In this document: piece by piece, positions 41,778 through 50,700 of the stretch | How positions within the stretch are numbered: the stretch's first letter is position 1 | Layout: each line of letters starts with the position of its first letter | Assembly: GCA_910578095.1 (NCBI GenBank) | Contig: CAJTOZ010000007.1 | Location: forward strand, 1 to 60,961 | Source: an uncultured Muribaculaceae bacterium | GTDB taxonomy: Bacteria > Bacteroidota > Bacteroidia > Bacteroidales > Muribaculaceae | DNA: 60,961 bases | Reading direction: 5' to 3' | Notes under the pieces: generated by a model | What the model was told of the DNA's origin: nothing | Databases searched by the model: none | Seen by the model: only the letters and a program-made list of their open reading frames with translations | Program-made: the position numbers and the translations under genes

Positions 41778-42653
41778 TTAGCGGGCGCCGCGGTTTTTGA
41801 ACAGTCCCATGAGCGCGCGCACATAATCTTCATCTGTGGCCACGCTTGCGAAGTCCACGCGGCGGCTGCGCAATGTCTCGGCCATTTGCTGCTGGCGATC
41901 GTACCACCACCGCCCGTAGGCGCTGCGCACGCGCTTGCTGGATGTGTCGATCCATCGCGAGGCCCCGGTCTCGAGGTCCATCACGCGCATAAGCCCCACA
42001 TCGGGCATCTGCGTGTCGCGTTTGTCGTACACCTGCAGCGCTATCACGTCGTGGCGGTTGCGTGCCACTGCCAGTGGTTTGGAATAGTCGTGGCTGTCGA
42101 TGAAGTCGGATATCAGGAAGGTGGTGCACCGCTTTTTCATTGCATCGGCGAAATAGCGCAGGGCGCCGCCGATGTCGGTGCCGCGTCCTTCGGGCTTGAA
42201 GTCCAGAAGTTCGCGGATTATAAGCAGAATATGCTTCTTGCCTTTCTGCGGAGGTATGAATTTCTCAATACGGTCGGAAAAGAACAGTGCTCCTATCTTG
42301 TCGTTGTTCTGCGAGGCCGAGAATGCGATGGTGGCTGCTATTTCCGCTATCATCTCGCGTTTCTCGGTGCCTTCGGCTCCGAAATAACGGCTTCCGGACA
42401 CATCCACGAGCAGCATCACCGTGAGCTCGCGTTCTTCCTCATACACTTTGATATAAGGATGGTTGTGGCGTGCCGTGACGTTCCAGTCGATGTCGCGGAT
42501 GTCGTCGCCGTACTGGTATTCACGCACCTCCGAGAACATCATGCCGCGTCCCTTGAAAGCCGAGTGGTACTCGCCCGCAAAGATATTCTGCGAGAGGCCG
42601 CGGGTCTTGATTTCGATTTTGCGTACCTTTTTTATAAGGTCTTTTGCGTCCAT
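41778..42653 (-). CDS. DUF58-domain protein (VWA-like)
   Basis: A 291-aa soluble protein of the DUF58 family, which usually partners MoxR ATPases. Conserved parts are GRGMMFSEVREYQYGDDIRDIDWN (split: MFSEVREYQYG, then DIRDIDWNVTAR near 56-67), LLVDVSGSRYFG (VWA-like DxSxS) and GRGTDIGGALRYF. No signal peptide. It follows moxR by 24 bp, and the Bat genes continue on the same strand, so it is part of the same operon. Confidence 0.92.
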   Translation of the reverse strand: MDAKDLIKKVRKIEIKTRGLSQNIFAGEYHSAFKGRGMMFSEVREYQYGDDIRDIDWNVTARHNHPYIKVYEEERELTVMLLVDVSGSRYFGAEGTEKREMIAEIAATIAFSASQNNDKIGALFFSDRIEKFIPPQKGKKHILLIIRELLDFKPEGRGTDIGGALRYFADAMKKRCTTFLISDFIDSHDYSKPLAVARNRHDVIALQVYDKRDTQMPDVGLMRVMDLETGASRWIDTSSKRVRSAYGRWWYDRQQQMAETLRSRRVDFASVATDEDYVRALMGLFKNRGAR

Positions 42654-42677
42654 TTTCCGGAGGTTTGTAATTTGTGG

Positions 42678-43673
42678 TTAGGGCACCTGCACCTTGTCGA
42701 GGATCTCGGTGATGATCTCGTCGGTGGTGATGTTGTTGGCTTCGGCTTCATAAGTGACGCCGATACGATGGCGCAGCACGTCGTGGCTCACGGCGATCAC
42801 GTCCTCCGGAATCACATAGCCGCGCTGGTGCAGGAATGCGTAGGCGCGGGCGGCGCGGGCCAGGGATATCGATGCGCGGGGCGAGGCTCCGAAGGCTATG
42901 ATGCTTGTGAGGTCGTTGAGGCCATAGTCGGCAGGGAAGCGGGTGGCGAACACTATGTCCACGATGTAGCGCTCTATTTTTTCGTCCACGTATATCTGCT
43001 CCACTACTTTCTGGGCGTCGATCACTTCCTCGGGTTTGAGCAGGGGCTCCACTCGGGGGCGTTCGCCGGCGATGTTCTGGCGTATGATGAGCTTTTCTTC
43101 TTCTTTGCTGGGGTAGCCGATAACTACTTTCAGCAGGAAACGGTCCACCTGGGCCTCGGGCAGCGGGTAGGTGCCTTCTTGTTCGATGGGGTTCTGTGTG
43201 GCCATCACCATGAACGGTTCGTCGAGGGGGAAGGTGTTGTCGCCGATGGTCACCTGACGTTCCTGCATGGCCTCGAGCAGCGCGCTCTGCACCTTGGCGG
43301 GAGCGCGGTTGATTTCATCGGCCAGAACGAAATTGGCGAAGATGGGGCCCTTCTTGACCTGGAATTGTTCGTTCTTAACGCTGTAGACCATTGTGCCCAC
43401 GACATCGGCAGGGAGCAGGTCGGGCGTAAACTGTATGCGGCTGTAGCGCGCGTCGATGAGCTGCGCCAGCGTTTTTATGGCAAGTGTTTTTGCGAGGCCG
43501 GGGACGCCTTCGAGCAGCACGTGGCCGTTGCTCAGCAGGGCGATAAGGAGGCTTTCCACGAGATGCTTCTGGCCTACGATGGTCTTGTCCATGCCGTGGG
43601 TCACGAGGTTGATGAAGTCGGCCTTGGAGGCTACAAGAGCATTGAGCTCGCGGATATTTACGGTTTCACCCAT
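42678..43673 (-). CDS. moxR: MoxR-family AAA+ ATPase
   Basis: A 331-aa AAA+ ATPase of the MoxR group, thought to act as a chaperone for VWA-domain proteins. Walker A is GVPGLAKTLAIK (about 57-68), Walker B VLADEINRAP (about 117-126), and the sensor/arginine region QVDRFLLK is present. The helical lid has FGASPRASISLARAARAYAF. It is the first gene of the Bat operon, with a -7 box about 84 nt upstream. Confidence 0.95.
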   Translation of the reverse strand: MGETVNIRELNALVASKADFINLVTHGMDKTIVGQKHLVESLLIALLSNGHVLLEGVPGLAKTLAIKTLAQLIDARYSRIQFTPDLLPADVVGTMVYSVKNEQFQVKKGPIFANFVLADEINRAPAKVQSALLEAMQERQVTIGDNTFPLDEPFMVMATQNPIEQEGTYPLPEAQVDRFLLKVVIGYPSKEEEKLIIRQNIAGERPRVEPLLKPEEVIDAQKVVEQIYVDEKIERYIVDIVFATRFPADYGLNDLTSIIAFGASPRASISLARAARAYAFLHQRGYVIPEDVIAVSHDVLRHRIGVTYEAEANNITTDEIITEILDKVQVP

Positions 43674-43756
43674 AAGTGTAAGAGTTGAGATTTATGTAGT
43701 TGTGTTTTGTTGATTCGAGTGTCGGCGGCGGTCGGGCGCCGTTTTATTTTCAAGTA

Positions 43757-43764
43757 CAAAATTA
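43757..43764 (-). promoter_or_regulatory. -7 box of the moxR-DUF58-Bat operon
   Basis: Minus-strand taattttg. Together with the divergent aldo/keto reductase gene it occupies an AT-rich intergenic region (43674-43916) in which no other gene was seen. Confidence 0.6.
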
Positions 43765-43916
43765 CTACTATAACAAGAAAAGATTTAACACTGAATGTTA
43801 AATTTGCCTATTTTTCTCTGCTATAAGCGGATCTTTAACGTAATTTAGGACATAGACGCCCGTATGCAAATAATTTATGAGTTAAATTCGCACTTGTCAA
43901 ATTATTAAGTATTCCC

Positions 43917-44921
43917 ATGATAAACGAGGTTTATTCGGCATCTCCCGCGCGCTACGAAAGCGGGATGAAATACCGCCGCTGCGGCCATAGCGGCATCGTT
44001 CTCCCGGCGCTCAGTCTGGGTCTGTGGCAGAATTTCGGCGATACCGCGCCCTTGTCACGCAGTCGCGACATGCTGTGCTATGCATTCGACCATGGTGTCA
44101 CGCATTTCGATCTCGCCAACAACTACGGGCCTTCTTTCGGATCGGCCGAAGCCTCGTTCGGCCGCATCATGGCTTCCGATCTGCGCCCCTATCGCCATGA
44201 GATGTTCATAAGCACCAAGGCCGGCTACGATATGTGGCCGGGGCCTTATGGCGTTGGCGGCTCGCGTAAATATCTGATGACATCGCTCGATGAGAGCCTC
44301 CGGCGCATGAATCTCGACTATGTGGATCTGTTTTATAGCCATCGCTTCGACCCCGACACGCCTCGGGAAGAGACGCTACAGACGCTTGTAGACGTGGTGC
44401 GTTCCGGCAAGGCTCTTTATGTGGGGCTCTCCAACTGGCCGGCCGATGAGGCTGCCGCAGCCTATCGCTATCTGGCGGAGCGCGATGTGCACTGCCTTCT
44501 TTATCAGGGGCGTATCAATATGCTCGACCGCGACCGCATCGCCGGAGGCGAGCTTCAGGGTGCCGCCGATGCCGGCACGGGCTTTATCGCCTTCTCGCCG
44601 CTTGCCCAGGGGCTTCTGACGGGGCGTTATCTAAATGGCATTCCTGCCGACAGCCGCATGGCTGAGCATCGCACGCTACCGCCGTCGCGCCTCACACCCG
44701 ATATGCTCGACAAGCTGCATCGTCTGGCGGCCATGGCTTCCGACCGTGGCCAGACCCTCGCGCAGATGGCCGTGGCATGGCTCCTTTCCGACGAGCGCAT
44801 TTCATCAGTGATAGTAGGCGCCAGTTCTGTGGCCCAGCTTGCCGACACCATTCATGCAGTCGACAATACCGCTTTTACCGCAGCCGAACTCGCTGAGATA
44901 GACAGGATTGCTCTTGTGTAA
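43917..44921 (+). CDS. Aldo/keto reductase (YghZ-like)
   Basis: A 334-aa cytoplasmic NADPH-dependent reductase. It keeps the aldo/keto reductase tetrad: D in FDLANNYG, the following Y, K in ISTKAGYDMWPG and H in FYSHRFD. The WPGPYG(V)GGSRKYLMTSLDESL segment resembles YghZ/Gpr, which reduce L-glyceraldehyde 3-phosphate or methylglyoxal. ATG 43917 begins the frame after an AT-rich region with no strong consensus promoter. Substrate inferred from similarity. Confidence 0.92.
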   Translation: MINEVYSASPARYESGMKYRRCGHSGIVLPALSLGLWQNFGDTAPLSRSRDMLCYAFDHGVTHFDLANNYGPSFGSAEASFGRIMASDLRPYRHEMFISTKAGYDMWPGPYGVGGSRKYLMTSLDESLRRMNLDYVDLFYSHRFDPDTPREETLQTLVDVVRSGKALYVGLSNWPADEAAAAYRYLAERDVHCLLYQGRINMLDRDRIAGGELQGAADAGTGFIAFSPLAQGLLTGRYLNGIPADSRMAEHRTLPPSRLTPDMLDKLHRLAAMASDRGQTLAQMAVAWLLSDERISSVIVGASSVAQLADTIHAVDNTAFTAAELAEIDRIALV

Positions 44922-44984
44922 TTATTCCTTGGAGCTTATCTGTTGAAAACCAATAGCATGTGGCAGTATTGCCGTCGGCAGAGA

Positions 44985-46373
44985 TTAGGCTTGCTTCAGG
45001 CTTTCTACGAATTGGTCTATACGGTGTAGCTCGGCGGGGATGTTGATCTGTTGAGGGCAGTGGGGGGCGCATTGGCCGCAACCTATGCAATGGGCGGCCT
45101 GGCGGAGACGCGGCACTGAGCGGTCGTAGCCCACGAGGAATGCACGGCGTGCGCGAGCATAGTCGTCGTTCTGCAGTCCTGAGGGAATGTCGCCTTCGTT
45201 CACGCATTTATTGTAGTGCAGGAGTATCGCCGGTATGTCAATACCGTAGGGACATGGCATACAGTATTTGCAATCGTTGCACGGGATGGTGGGGTATTCC
45301 ATCATAAGGTCGGCGGTATCGAAAAGAAACTTTTGTTCCTCGTCGGTGAGCGGCTTGAGCGGACAAAATGAGCGCAGATTGTCTTCCAGATGGTGCATGT
45401 AGGTCATGCCGCTGAGCACAGTGAGCACTCCGGGGTGGGTGCCTGCAAAACGGAATGCCCAGGACGCGATGCTCCTTTCGGGCTCGCGTTCTTTAAGGCG
45501 CGTGGCCACATGGTCGGGTACATTGGCAAGGCGGCCGCCGAGCAGCGGCTCCATGATCACGGCCGGTATGCCGCGTTTGGCAAGTTCGCCGTAGAGGTAT
45601 TCGGCATTGGTGTTCCGTGCGTTCACATCGGCGGCGTGATGCCAGTCCACATAGTTGAGCTGTATCTGCACGAAATCCCATTTGTAGCGGTCGTGCATGC
45701 TCAGAAGATAGTCAAACACCTCTACATCGCCATGATAGGAGAATCCGAGGTTGCGTATGCGTCCGGCCTCACGCTCGGCAAGCAGAAAATCAAGCACACC
45801 GTTGTCTATGTATCGCGAGCGGAGATTGTCCATCCCTCCCATGCCCACGGCATGGAGCAGCATATAGTCGATATGGTCGGTGCGCAGGTATCGCATAGAG
45901 TTGCGGTACATCTCCAGCGATGCTTCGCGGCTCCATGTCTGCGGGGCGAAATTAGACAGTTTTGTGGCTATGAAATAGCTGTCGCGCGGGTATCTGGAAA
46001 GGGCTATGCCCGTGGCTTCTTCCGACTGTCCCTTGCAATAGGCGGGCGATGTGTCGAAGTAGTTCACACCATGGGCTATGGCAGTGTCTACAAGGCGGTT
46101 CACCTCATCCTGATCTATCACTTCATCGCCGGGCTTGTCGCCGCTTTTCACAGGCCATCGCATACATCCGTATCCGAGCAGCGACACCTTGTCGCCCGTA
46201 GTCGGTGTGGTGCGGTATGTCATGCTGTCGGTGGGGATGGGGCCGGCGGCAGCCGGAGCGCTGTCCTTACGTGTTCCGGGCGAGCATCCGGGGATAGCCG
46301 CGGTGGCAGCCGCGGCTGCTCCAAGACCTATTCGGCGCAGGAATTCGCGGCGGGATATATCTTTGGTTTTCAT
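44985..46373 (-). CDS. Tat-exported aldo/keto reductase with C-terminal ferredoxin domain
   Basis: A 462-aa protein. The N-terminus has a twin-arginine signal (SRREFLRRIGLG, then a hydrophobic alanine run) and a possible lipidation cysteine (IPGC, about residue 30). Residues 50-330 form an aldo/keto reductase with the tetrad intact: FDTSPAYCKG, IATKLSNF and MLLHAVG. The tail (about 372-445) carries CNDCKYCMPCPYG and CIGCGQCAPHCPQ, a two-cluster ferredoxin. It lies 12 bp downstream of the polyferredoxin. An exported NADPH enzyme is unexpected, so electrons may come from the membrane partner; that is inference. Confidence 0.88.
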   Translation of the reverse strand: MKTKDISRREFLRRIGLGAAAAATAAIPGCSPGTRKDSAPAAAGPIPTDSMTYRTTPTTGDKVSLLGYGCMRWPVKSGDKPGDEVIDQDEVNRLVDTAIAHGVNYFDTSPAYCKGQSEEATGIALSRYPRDSYFIATKLSNFAPQTWSREASLEMYRNSMRYLRTDHIDYMLLHAVGMGGMDNLRSRYIDNGVLDFLLAEREAGRIRNLGFSYHGDVEVFDYLLSMHDRYKWDFVQIQLNYVDWHHAADVNARNTNAEYLYGELAKRGIPAVIMEPLLGGRLANVPDHVATRLKEREPERSIASWAFRFAGTHPGVLTVLSGMTYMHHLEDNLRSFCPLKPLTDEEQKFLFDTADLMMEYPTIPCNDCKYCMPCPYGIDIPAILLHYNKCVNEGDIPSGLQNDDYARARRAFLVGYDRSVPRLRQAAHCIGCGQCAPHCPQQINIPAELHRIDQFVESLKQA

Positions 46374-46385
46374 AAGTCTGTAATC

Positions 46386-47864
46386 TTATACGGATGAGTG
46401 GCGTTCGTGGCCTTCCACGTAGATTGCACTGAATGGCCTGGCGGGGCAGAGATTCTCGCATGCCCCGCACCCGATACAGCGGGCTTCGTTTACGGCGGGG
46501 ATGAGCGGAGACGATGCGTCGCCGGCCTCGGATGGCACCATGCTTATGGCTCCGGTGGGGCAATGGCGCGCGCAATTGCCGCAACTGACGCCATCGGTGA
46601 GCACAACACAGTTGGAGCGTACCCACACGGCATGTCCTATCTGTATGGCTGTCTTCTCCTCACGGGTGGTGGGTAGTATGGCTCCGGCCGGACACACTTC
46701 CGAGCAACGCGTGCACTCGGGACGGCAGTAGCCACGCTCGTAGGAGGCCTCAGGCTGCATGAGGCGGGTGATGTCGGTGGATGGACGGAGCACACCGTTG
46801 GGGCATGCTGCCACGCACAACTGGCATGCCGTGCAGTGGTTGCCAAGGTGTTTGAGCCCTTGTGCTCCCGGCGGCACGATGGGCGTGCGTCGGTCGGGCT
46901 TCTGTTTGTCGGCAATGGCTGCGAGGCCACCGTCCACAGTCTTTTCCTGAGCGCTGAGAGCGGCTGTGGCGCCGAATGCGGCGGCCGTGGCTATGAAGCT
47001 GCGTCTTGAGGCCACATCAGCGGCATCCGCCGTATCGGCGGCCTTGCTTCGCCGGGTGGTGTAGCTTATGGCCCCATGGCGGCATGTGTCTATACAGTCC
47101 ATGCACGCTACGCATCTCGTATAGTCGATGGTGTGGCTTTTGCTGTTGATGCACGCAGCCTTGCAGTTGCGCGCGCACAATCCGCAGGCATTGCACTTGG
47201 AACTGTCAATCACCGGACGCAACAGCGAGAAACGGGCTATGTAGCCCAATACGGTGCCTACCGGACATATCGTATTGCAGTAGGTGCGGCCGTTGCGCCA
47301 GGAGAGCCATCCCAAAGCGGCGAGCGTAAACGAGGCTACGCCAAGAGTGAGCCCGCTGCGGAGCCACACATCCACGCTATAGAAAGCATAACTGCCGGCG
47401 CGCTCGGCGCCTGCAGCAAGAAGATTGTTGATCCAGGCCCACACCGGAGCGAGCAGAGACTGGGCGATGCGCCCGTAGGCACTATATGGGGCGAGCAGCA
47501 CCACTACTGCTGATATGCCGAGAGCGATGGCCGCCGCCATCGCCGCGAGCATTACCACGCGGAGCCATGTGAGCGCCGGCGAGTAGGTGTAGCGGTATTT
47601 GCGCTTCATGCGGCCGAAGCGACCGAAGATATCCTGCATGATTCCAAGCGGGCATATCACCGAGCAGTACACGCGCCCGAACACGAGCGTGAGGGCCACG
47701 AGCGCAGCCACTACCACGAGGTTCAGCGCCAGCAACGCCGGTAGAAATTGTATTTTGGCCATCCAGCCCAGCCAATGGTGGGCTGTGCCGGAAAAGTCGA
47801 GAAACAGGAGCGTCACCAGCGTTATGCTTACAGCTGCGAGAGCTATTCTGATTTTTCTGAGCAT
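46386..47864 (-). CDS. NapH-like membrane polyferredoxin with internal twin-arginine segment
   Basis: A 492-aa protein. The first 220 residues contain four or five membrane spans and cysteine pairs (VYCSVICPLGI, about 66-74, and TYCNTICPVG, about 195-203) typical of NapH/NosR-like electron carriers. Two 4Fe-4S motifs follow (about 224-262). Then at residues 287-303 comes SRRSFIATAAAFGATAAL, a twin-arginine signal-like segment. After this a periplasmic-looking domain has about four more cluster motifs (CTACQLCVAACP, CTRCSEVCP, CGNCARHCP, CIGCGACENLCP). It is the first gene of the pair with the Tat-exported reductase; -7 box at 47894-47901. Confidence 0.88.
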   Translation of the reverse strand: MLRKIRIALAAVSITLVTLLFLDFSGTAHHWLGWMAKIQFLPALLALNLVVVAALVALTLVFGRVYCSVICPLGIMQDIFGRFGRMKRKYRYTYSPALTWLRVVMLAAMAAAIALGISAVVVLLAPYSAYGRIAQSLLAPVWAWINNLLAAGAERAGSYAFYSVDVWLRSGLTLGVASFTLAALGWLSWRNGRTYCNTICPVGTVLGYIARFSLLRPVIDSSKCNACGLCARNCKAACINSKSHTIDYTRCVACMDCIDTCRHGAISYTTRRSKAADTADAADVASRRSFIATAAAFGATAALSAQEKTVDGGLAAIADKQKPDRRTPIVPPGAQGLKHLGNHCTACQLCVAACPNGVLRPSTDITRLMQPEASYERGYCRPECTRCSEVCPAGAILPTTREEKTAIQIGHAVWVRSNCVVLTDGVSCGNCARHCPTGAISMVPSEAGDASSPLIPAVNEARCIGCGACENLCPARPFSAIYVEGHERHSSV

Positions 47865-47893
47865 TGCAAAAAGTGATTATACGGATTGGTTGT

Positions 47894-47901
47894 GCAAAAA
47901 T
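47894..47901 (-). promoter_or_regulatory. -7 box of the polyferredoxin-reductase operon
   Basis: Minus-strand tatttttg, 29 nt before the ATG at 47864. Confidence 0.6.
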
Positions 47902-48040
47902 ACAAATTATTCTGTGTTTGGGAATTACCACTTTCGCTTTTTTTGTTTCACAAATACAATATTTACAAAATAAAGCTAAAAGGGGGAACATTGGCGCGCG
48001 GGTATCGTTATACGGGTGTAATTCACCTATAAAATATTTT

Positions 48041-48565
48041 ATGATTATGGGAGCACGACATGATGCATTTATCACTAAATTGCTTAATCTTCAGAGCAAT
48101 TTGTTTAGTTTTGCCTGCACGCTCACCGGCAATCGCGATGATGCGAATGATCTTTTGCAGGATACGACACTCAAAGCTATCGACAGCGAGGACAAATATG
48201 TGGACAACGTCAATTTCAAAGGATGGGTGTTCACGATCATGCGCAATCTGTTCATCAACAACTATCGCCGGATGGTGCGTTCCGGTACGGTGCTGGATAC
48301 AACCGACGATCTCATCCACCTGAATCTACCGCAGGACTCCGGTTTTGAAACTCCGGAAGGGGCATTGTCGGTGGCAGACATCAACAGGGCTATAGAATCG
48401 TTCAGCGATGAATACCGCATACCTTTCTCTATGCATCTCGCCGGCTACCGTTACGCCGAGATAGCGACGCATGTGAATCTGCCGCTCGGAACGGTGAAAA
48501 GCCGTATATTCTATGCGCGCCGGCGATTGCAGGGAATGTTGGGCGATTATCGCTACCGCAGTTGA
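48041..48565 (+). CDS. ECF-type RNA polymerase sigma factor
   Basis: A 174-aa sigma-70 family factor of the extracytoplasmic-function type. Region 2 covers about 10-80 (ACTLTGNRDDANDLLQDT and WVFTIMRNLFINNYRR) and region 4 about 110-165 (YRIPFSMHLAGYRYAEIATH, LPLGTVKSRIFYARRRL). The start is ATG 48041 or 48047; both precede the domain. No anti-sigma gene follows, so its activity may be set by expression or an unlinked partner. It is divergent from the polyferredoxin operon across an AT-rich region (47865-48040) with a small inverted repeat (ggtg/cacc at 48015-48027). Target promoters unknown. Confidence 0.9.
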   Translation: MIMGARHDAFITKLLNLQSNLFSFACTLTGNRDDANDLLQDTTLKAIDSEDKYVDNVNFKGWVFTIMRNLFINNYRRMVRSGTVLDTTDDLIHLNLPQDSGFETPEGALSVADINRAIESFSDEYRIPFSMHLAGYRYAEIATHVNLPLGTVKSRIFYARRRLQGMLGDYRYRS

Positions 48566-48583
48566 TATTTCGAAAAAAAGTAG

Positions 48584-48591
48584 TAATTTTG
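48584..48591 (+). promoter_or_regulatory. -7 box of the DUF4954 gene
   Basis: taattttg lies 31 nt before ATG 48623, just after the ECF gene ends. Confidence 0.65.
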
Positions 48592-48622
48592 CAGCCATAT
48601 TCACAAACCTTTGCTTATTGTT

Positions 48623-50629
48623 ATGACTGCAACCCCACACTGCCGCCGTGCGTTGGCGGAATCTGAGATCTTAACACTGGAGTCCCGTGGCTGTACGGCC
48701 GACGACTGGCGCAACATCACGGTGGCGCCGGATTTCAATCCTGCAAGTTGCCGCAATGTGCGCTTCTCGGGCAAAATTGAGCTTGGAGCGTTCTCCGGCT
48801 CAGTTGTTCAGGCTGGCGGATTCGCCGTAGGCACCGGTCTCTTTGATGTGGCGCTCCACAATGTGTCGGTGGGCGATGACGCCTATATCCACAATGTGGC
48901 CAATTATATAGCAAACTACGACATCGAAAATGGTGCGTTCATCGAGAACGTGGACCGTATTGTGGCCACGGGCGATTCATCGTTCGGTGTAGGCACGGAG
49001 GTTTCGGTGCTCAATGAAACCGGCGGCCGCGAGGTGCCCATGTATCCCCGGCTTACGGCGCAGACAGCCTATCTTATGGCCATCTACCGTCATAATCCGG
49101 AGCTTTCGCGCCGCATGCGTGAGATGATAGCCGACGAAGCCGCACGCGCCACTACGCCGCGCGGCCGCATAGGAACCCGCGCCCGAGTAGTAAACACTGG
49201 AGCGGTGACCAATGTCAACATTGGCGCGTATGCTGTTGTGGACGGTGCCGCCAAGCTCATGGAGGGAACCATCGCCGCGTCGGAGAGCGACCCCGTGTTT
49301 GTGGGCACCAACGTGATGGCTGACGGTTTCATGCTTGCAGCCGGAGCGCATGTAGACGATGGCGTGGTGCTGCACCATGTGTTCGTTGGGCAAGCCACAC
49401 ACCTGACACATCTTTTCTCTGCCCACGACTCGCTGTTTTTCTCCAACTGTGCGTGTGAGAACGGTGAGGCAGCGGCCATCTTCGCCGGACCGTACACTGT
49501 CACGATGCACAAATCGAGCCTGCTCATCGCGGGGCTGTTCTCTTTTCTCAACGCCGGTTCCGGATCCAACCAGAGCAACCACATGTACAAGCTTGGTCCC
49601 ATCCATCAAGGTGTGGTGGAACGTGGCTCAAAAACCACAAGCGACTCCTACATCCTGTGGCCGGCGCGCATAGGTGCTTTCTCGCTGGTGATGGGACGCC
49701 ATGTCGGGCATCCCGACACGGCGAAACTTCCGTTCTCCTATCTCATCGAAAGCCACGGCGCCAGCTATCTGGTGCCCGGAGTCAACATAAAGAGCGTCGG
49801 CACCATACGCGACGCCCAAAAATGGCCGAAGCGCGACAAGCGTCGTGAGCCCGACCGCCTGGACCTTATAAATTTCAACCTGCTCAGCCCGTATACCGCC
49901 TCAAAAATGTTTGACGGTATTGAACTCCTTGATTCTATCGAAGCTACTGCCGGACGCACCTCCGAGCAGTACATGTACCGCTCCATGACCATAACCTCGT
50001 CGGCGCTCCGCAAAGGCCGCGAATATTACCGTCTGGCATTGGACAAATTTATGGGCAACTCCGTGATAAGCCGTCTGCGCGGCGATCGTTTTGCCTCGGC
50101 GGAGGACATGTCGGAGCGCCTGCGTCCCACCAATCCACGCGGCGAGGGCGACTGGGTGGATATCTCAGGCATGATAGTGCCTAAGAATGAGATAGAGCGT
50201 CTGTGTGAGGACATAGCCGAGGGCCGGGTGGACAATCTGCAGGATGTGGAGGCACGCCTTCGCGAGCTCAACGCCGAGTACTACGATATGGAATGGACGT
50301 GGGTGAGCAGCCGTTTCCGGAATTGGTACGGCAAAGAGACAAGCGAACTGACACCGGCCGATATCGCAGCTATAGTGGCGAGGTGGAGCGAAAGCGTGAT
50401 CACTCTTGACAGGATGCTTTACGAAGATGCCCGCAAGGAATACTCGCTGGTGTCGCGTATCGGTTTCGGTCCCGATGGTCCGCGTGAGTGCCGCGATGCC
50501 GATTTCGGACAGGTGCGCGGCGATTTTGACAGCGATCCTTTTGTGCTGATGGTTCTCGACCATATAAAAAATAAGCGCGCGCTTGGTGAGGAACTCCTCT
50601 CGCGACTTTCTGAAATTTCTGAAAATTAA
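48623..50629 (+). CDS. DUF4954-family left-handed beta-helix protein
   Basis: A 668-aa soluble protein consistent with the DUF4954 family, found in Bacteroidetes. The first half has hexapeptide-like repeats (VQAGGFAVGTGLFDVALHNVSVGDDAY-type turns, INIGAYAVVDGAAKLMEGTIAAS), which fold as a left-handed beta-helix as in sugar-nucleotide acyl- or nucleotidyltransferases. The C-terminal 230 residues are helical. No signal peptide. Enzymatic role unknown. ATG 48623 is preferred to a TTG at 48611. It follows its own -7 box and precedes tamB. Confidence 0.8.
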   Translation: MTATPHCRRALAESEILTLESRGCTADDWRNITVAPDFNPASCRNVRFSGKIELGAFSGSVVQAGGFAVGTGLFDVALHNVSVGDDAYIHNVANYIANYDIENGAFIENVDRIVATGDSSFGVGTEVSVLNETGGREVPMYPRLTAQTAYLMAIYRHNPELSRRMREMIADEAARATTPRGRIGTRARVVNTGAVTNVNIGAYAVVDGAAKLMEGTIAASESDPVFVGTNVMADGFMLAAGAHVDDGVVLHHVFVGQATHLTHLFSAHDSLFFSNCACENGEAAAIFAGPYTVTMHKSSLLIAGLFSFLNAGSGSNQSNHMYKLGPIHQGVVERGSKTTSDSYILWPARIGAFSLVMGRHVGHPDTAKLPFSYLIESHGASYLVPGVNIKSVGTIRDAQKWPKRDKRREPDRLDLINFNLLSPYTASKMFDGIELLDSIEATAGRTSEQYMYRSMTITSSALRKGREYYRLALDKFMGNSVISRLRGDRFASAEDMSERLRPTNPRGEGDWVDISGMIVPKNEIERLCEDIAEGRVDNLQDVEARLRELNAEYYDMEWTWVSSRFRNWYGKETSELTPADIAAIVARWSESVITLDRMLYEDARKEYSLVSRIGFGPDGPRECRDADFGQVRGDFDSDPFVLMVLDHIKNKRALGEELLSRLSEISEN

Positions 50630-50700
50630 GCGCACGGCCCGGAAAATCGTGCGATATTGTTGCGCCGTTAGCGGATTTTTGAGTAATTTCGCACTGAATT

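Noticed and set aside
41772..43688. Long plus-strand open frame (638 codons) opposite moxR and DUF58
   Set aside because: Both minus-strand genes have clear motifs (Walker A/B, DUF58), so this is a shadow.
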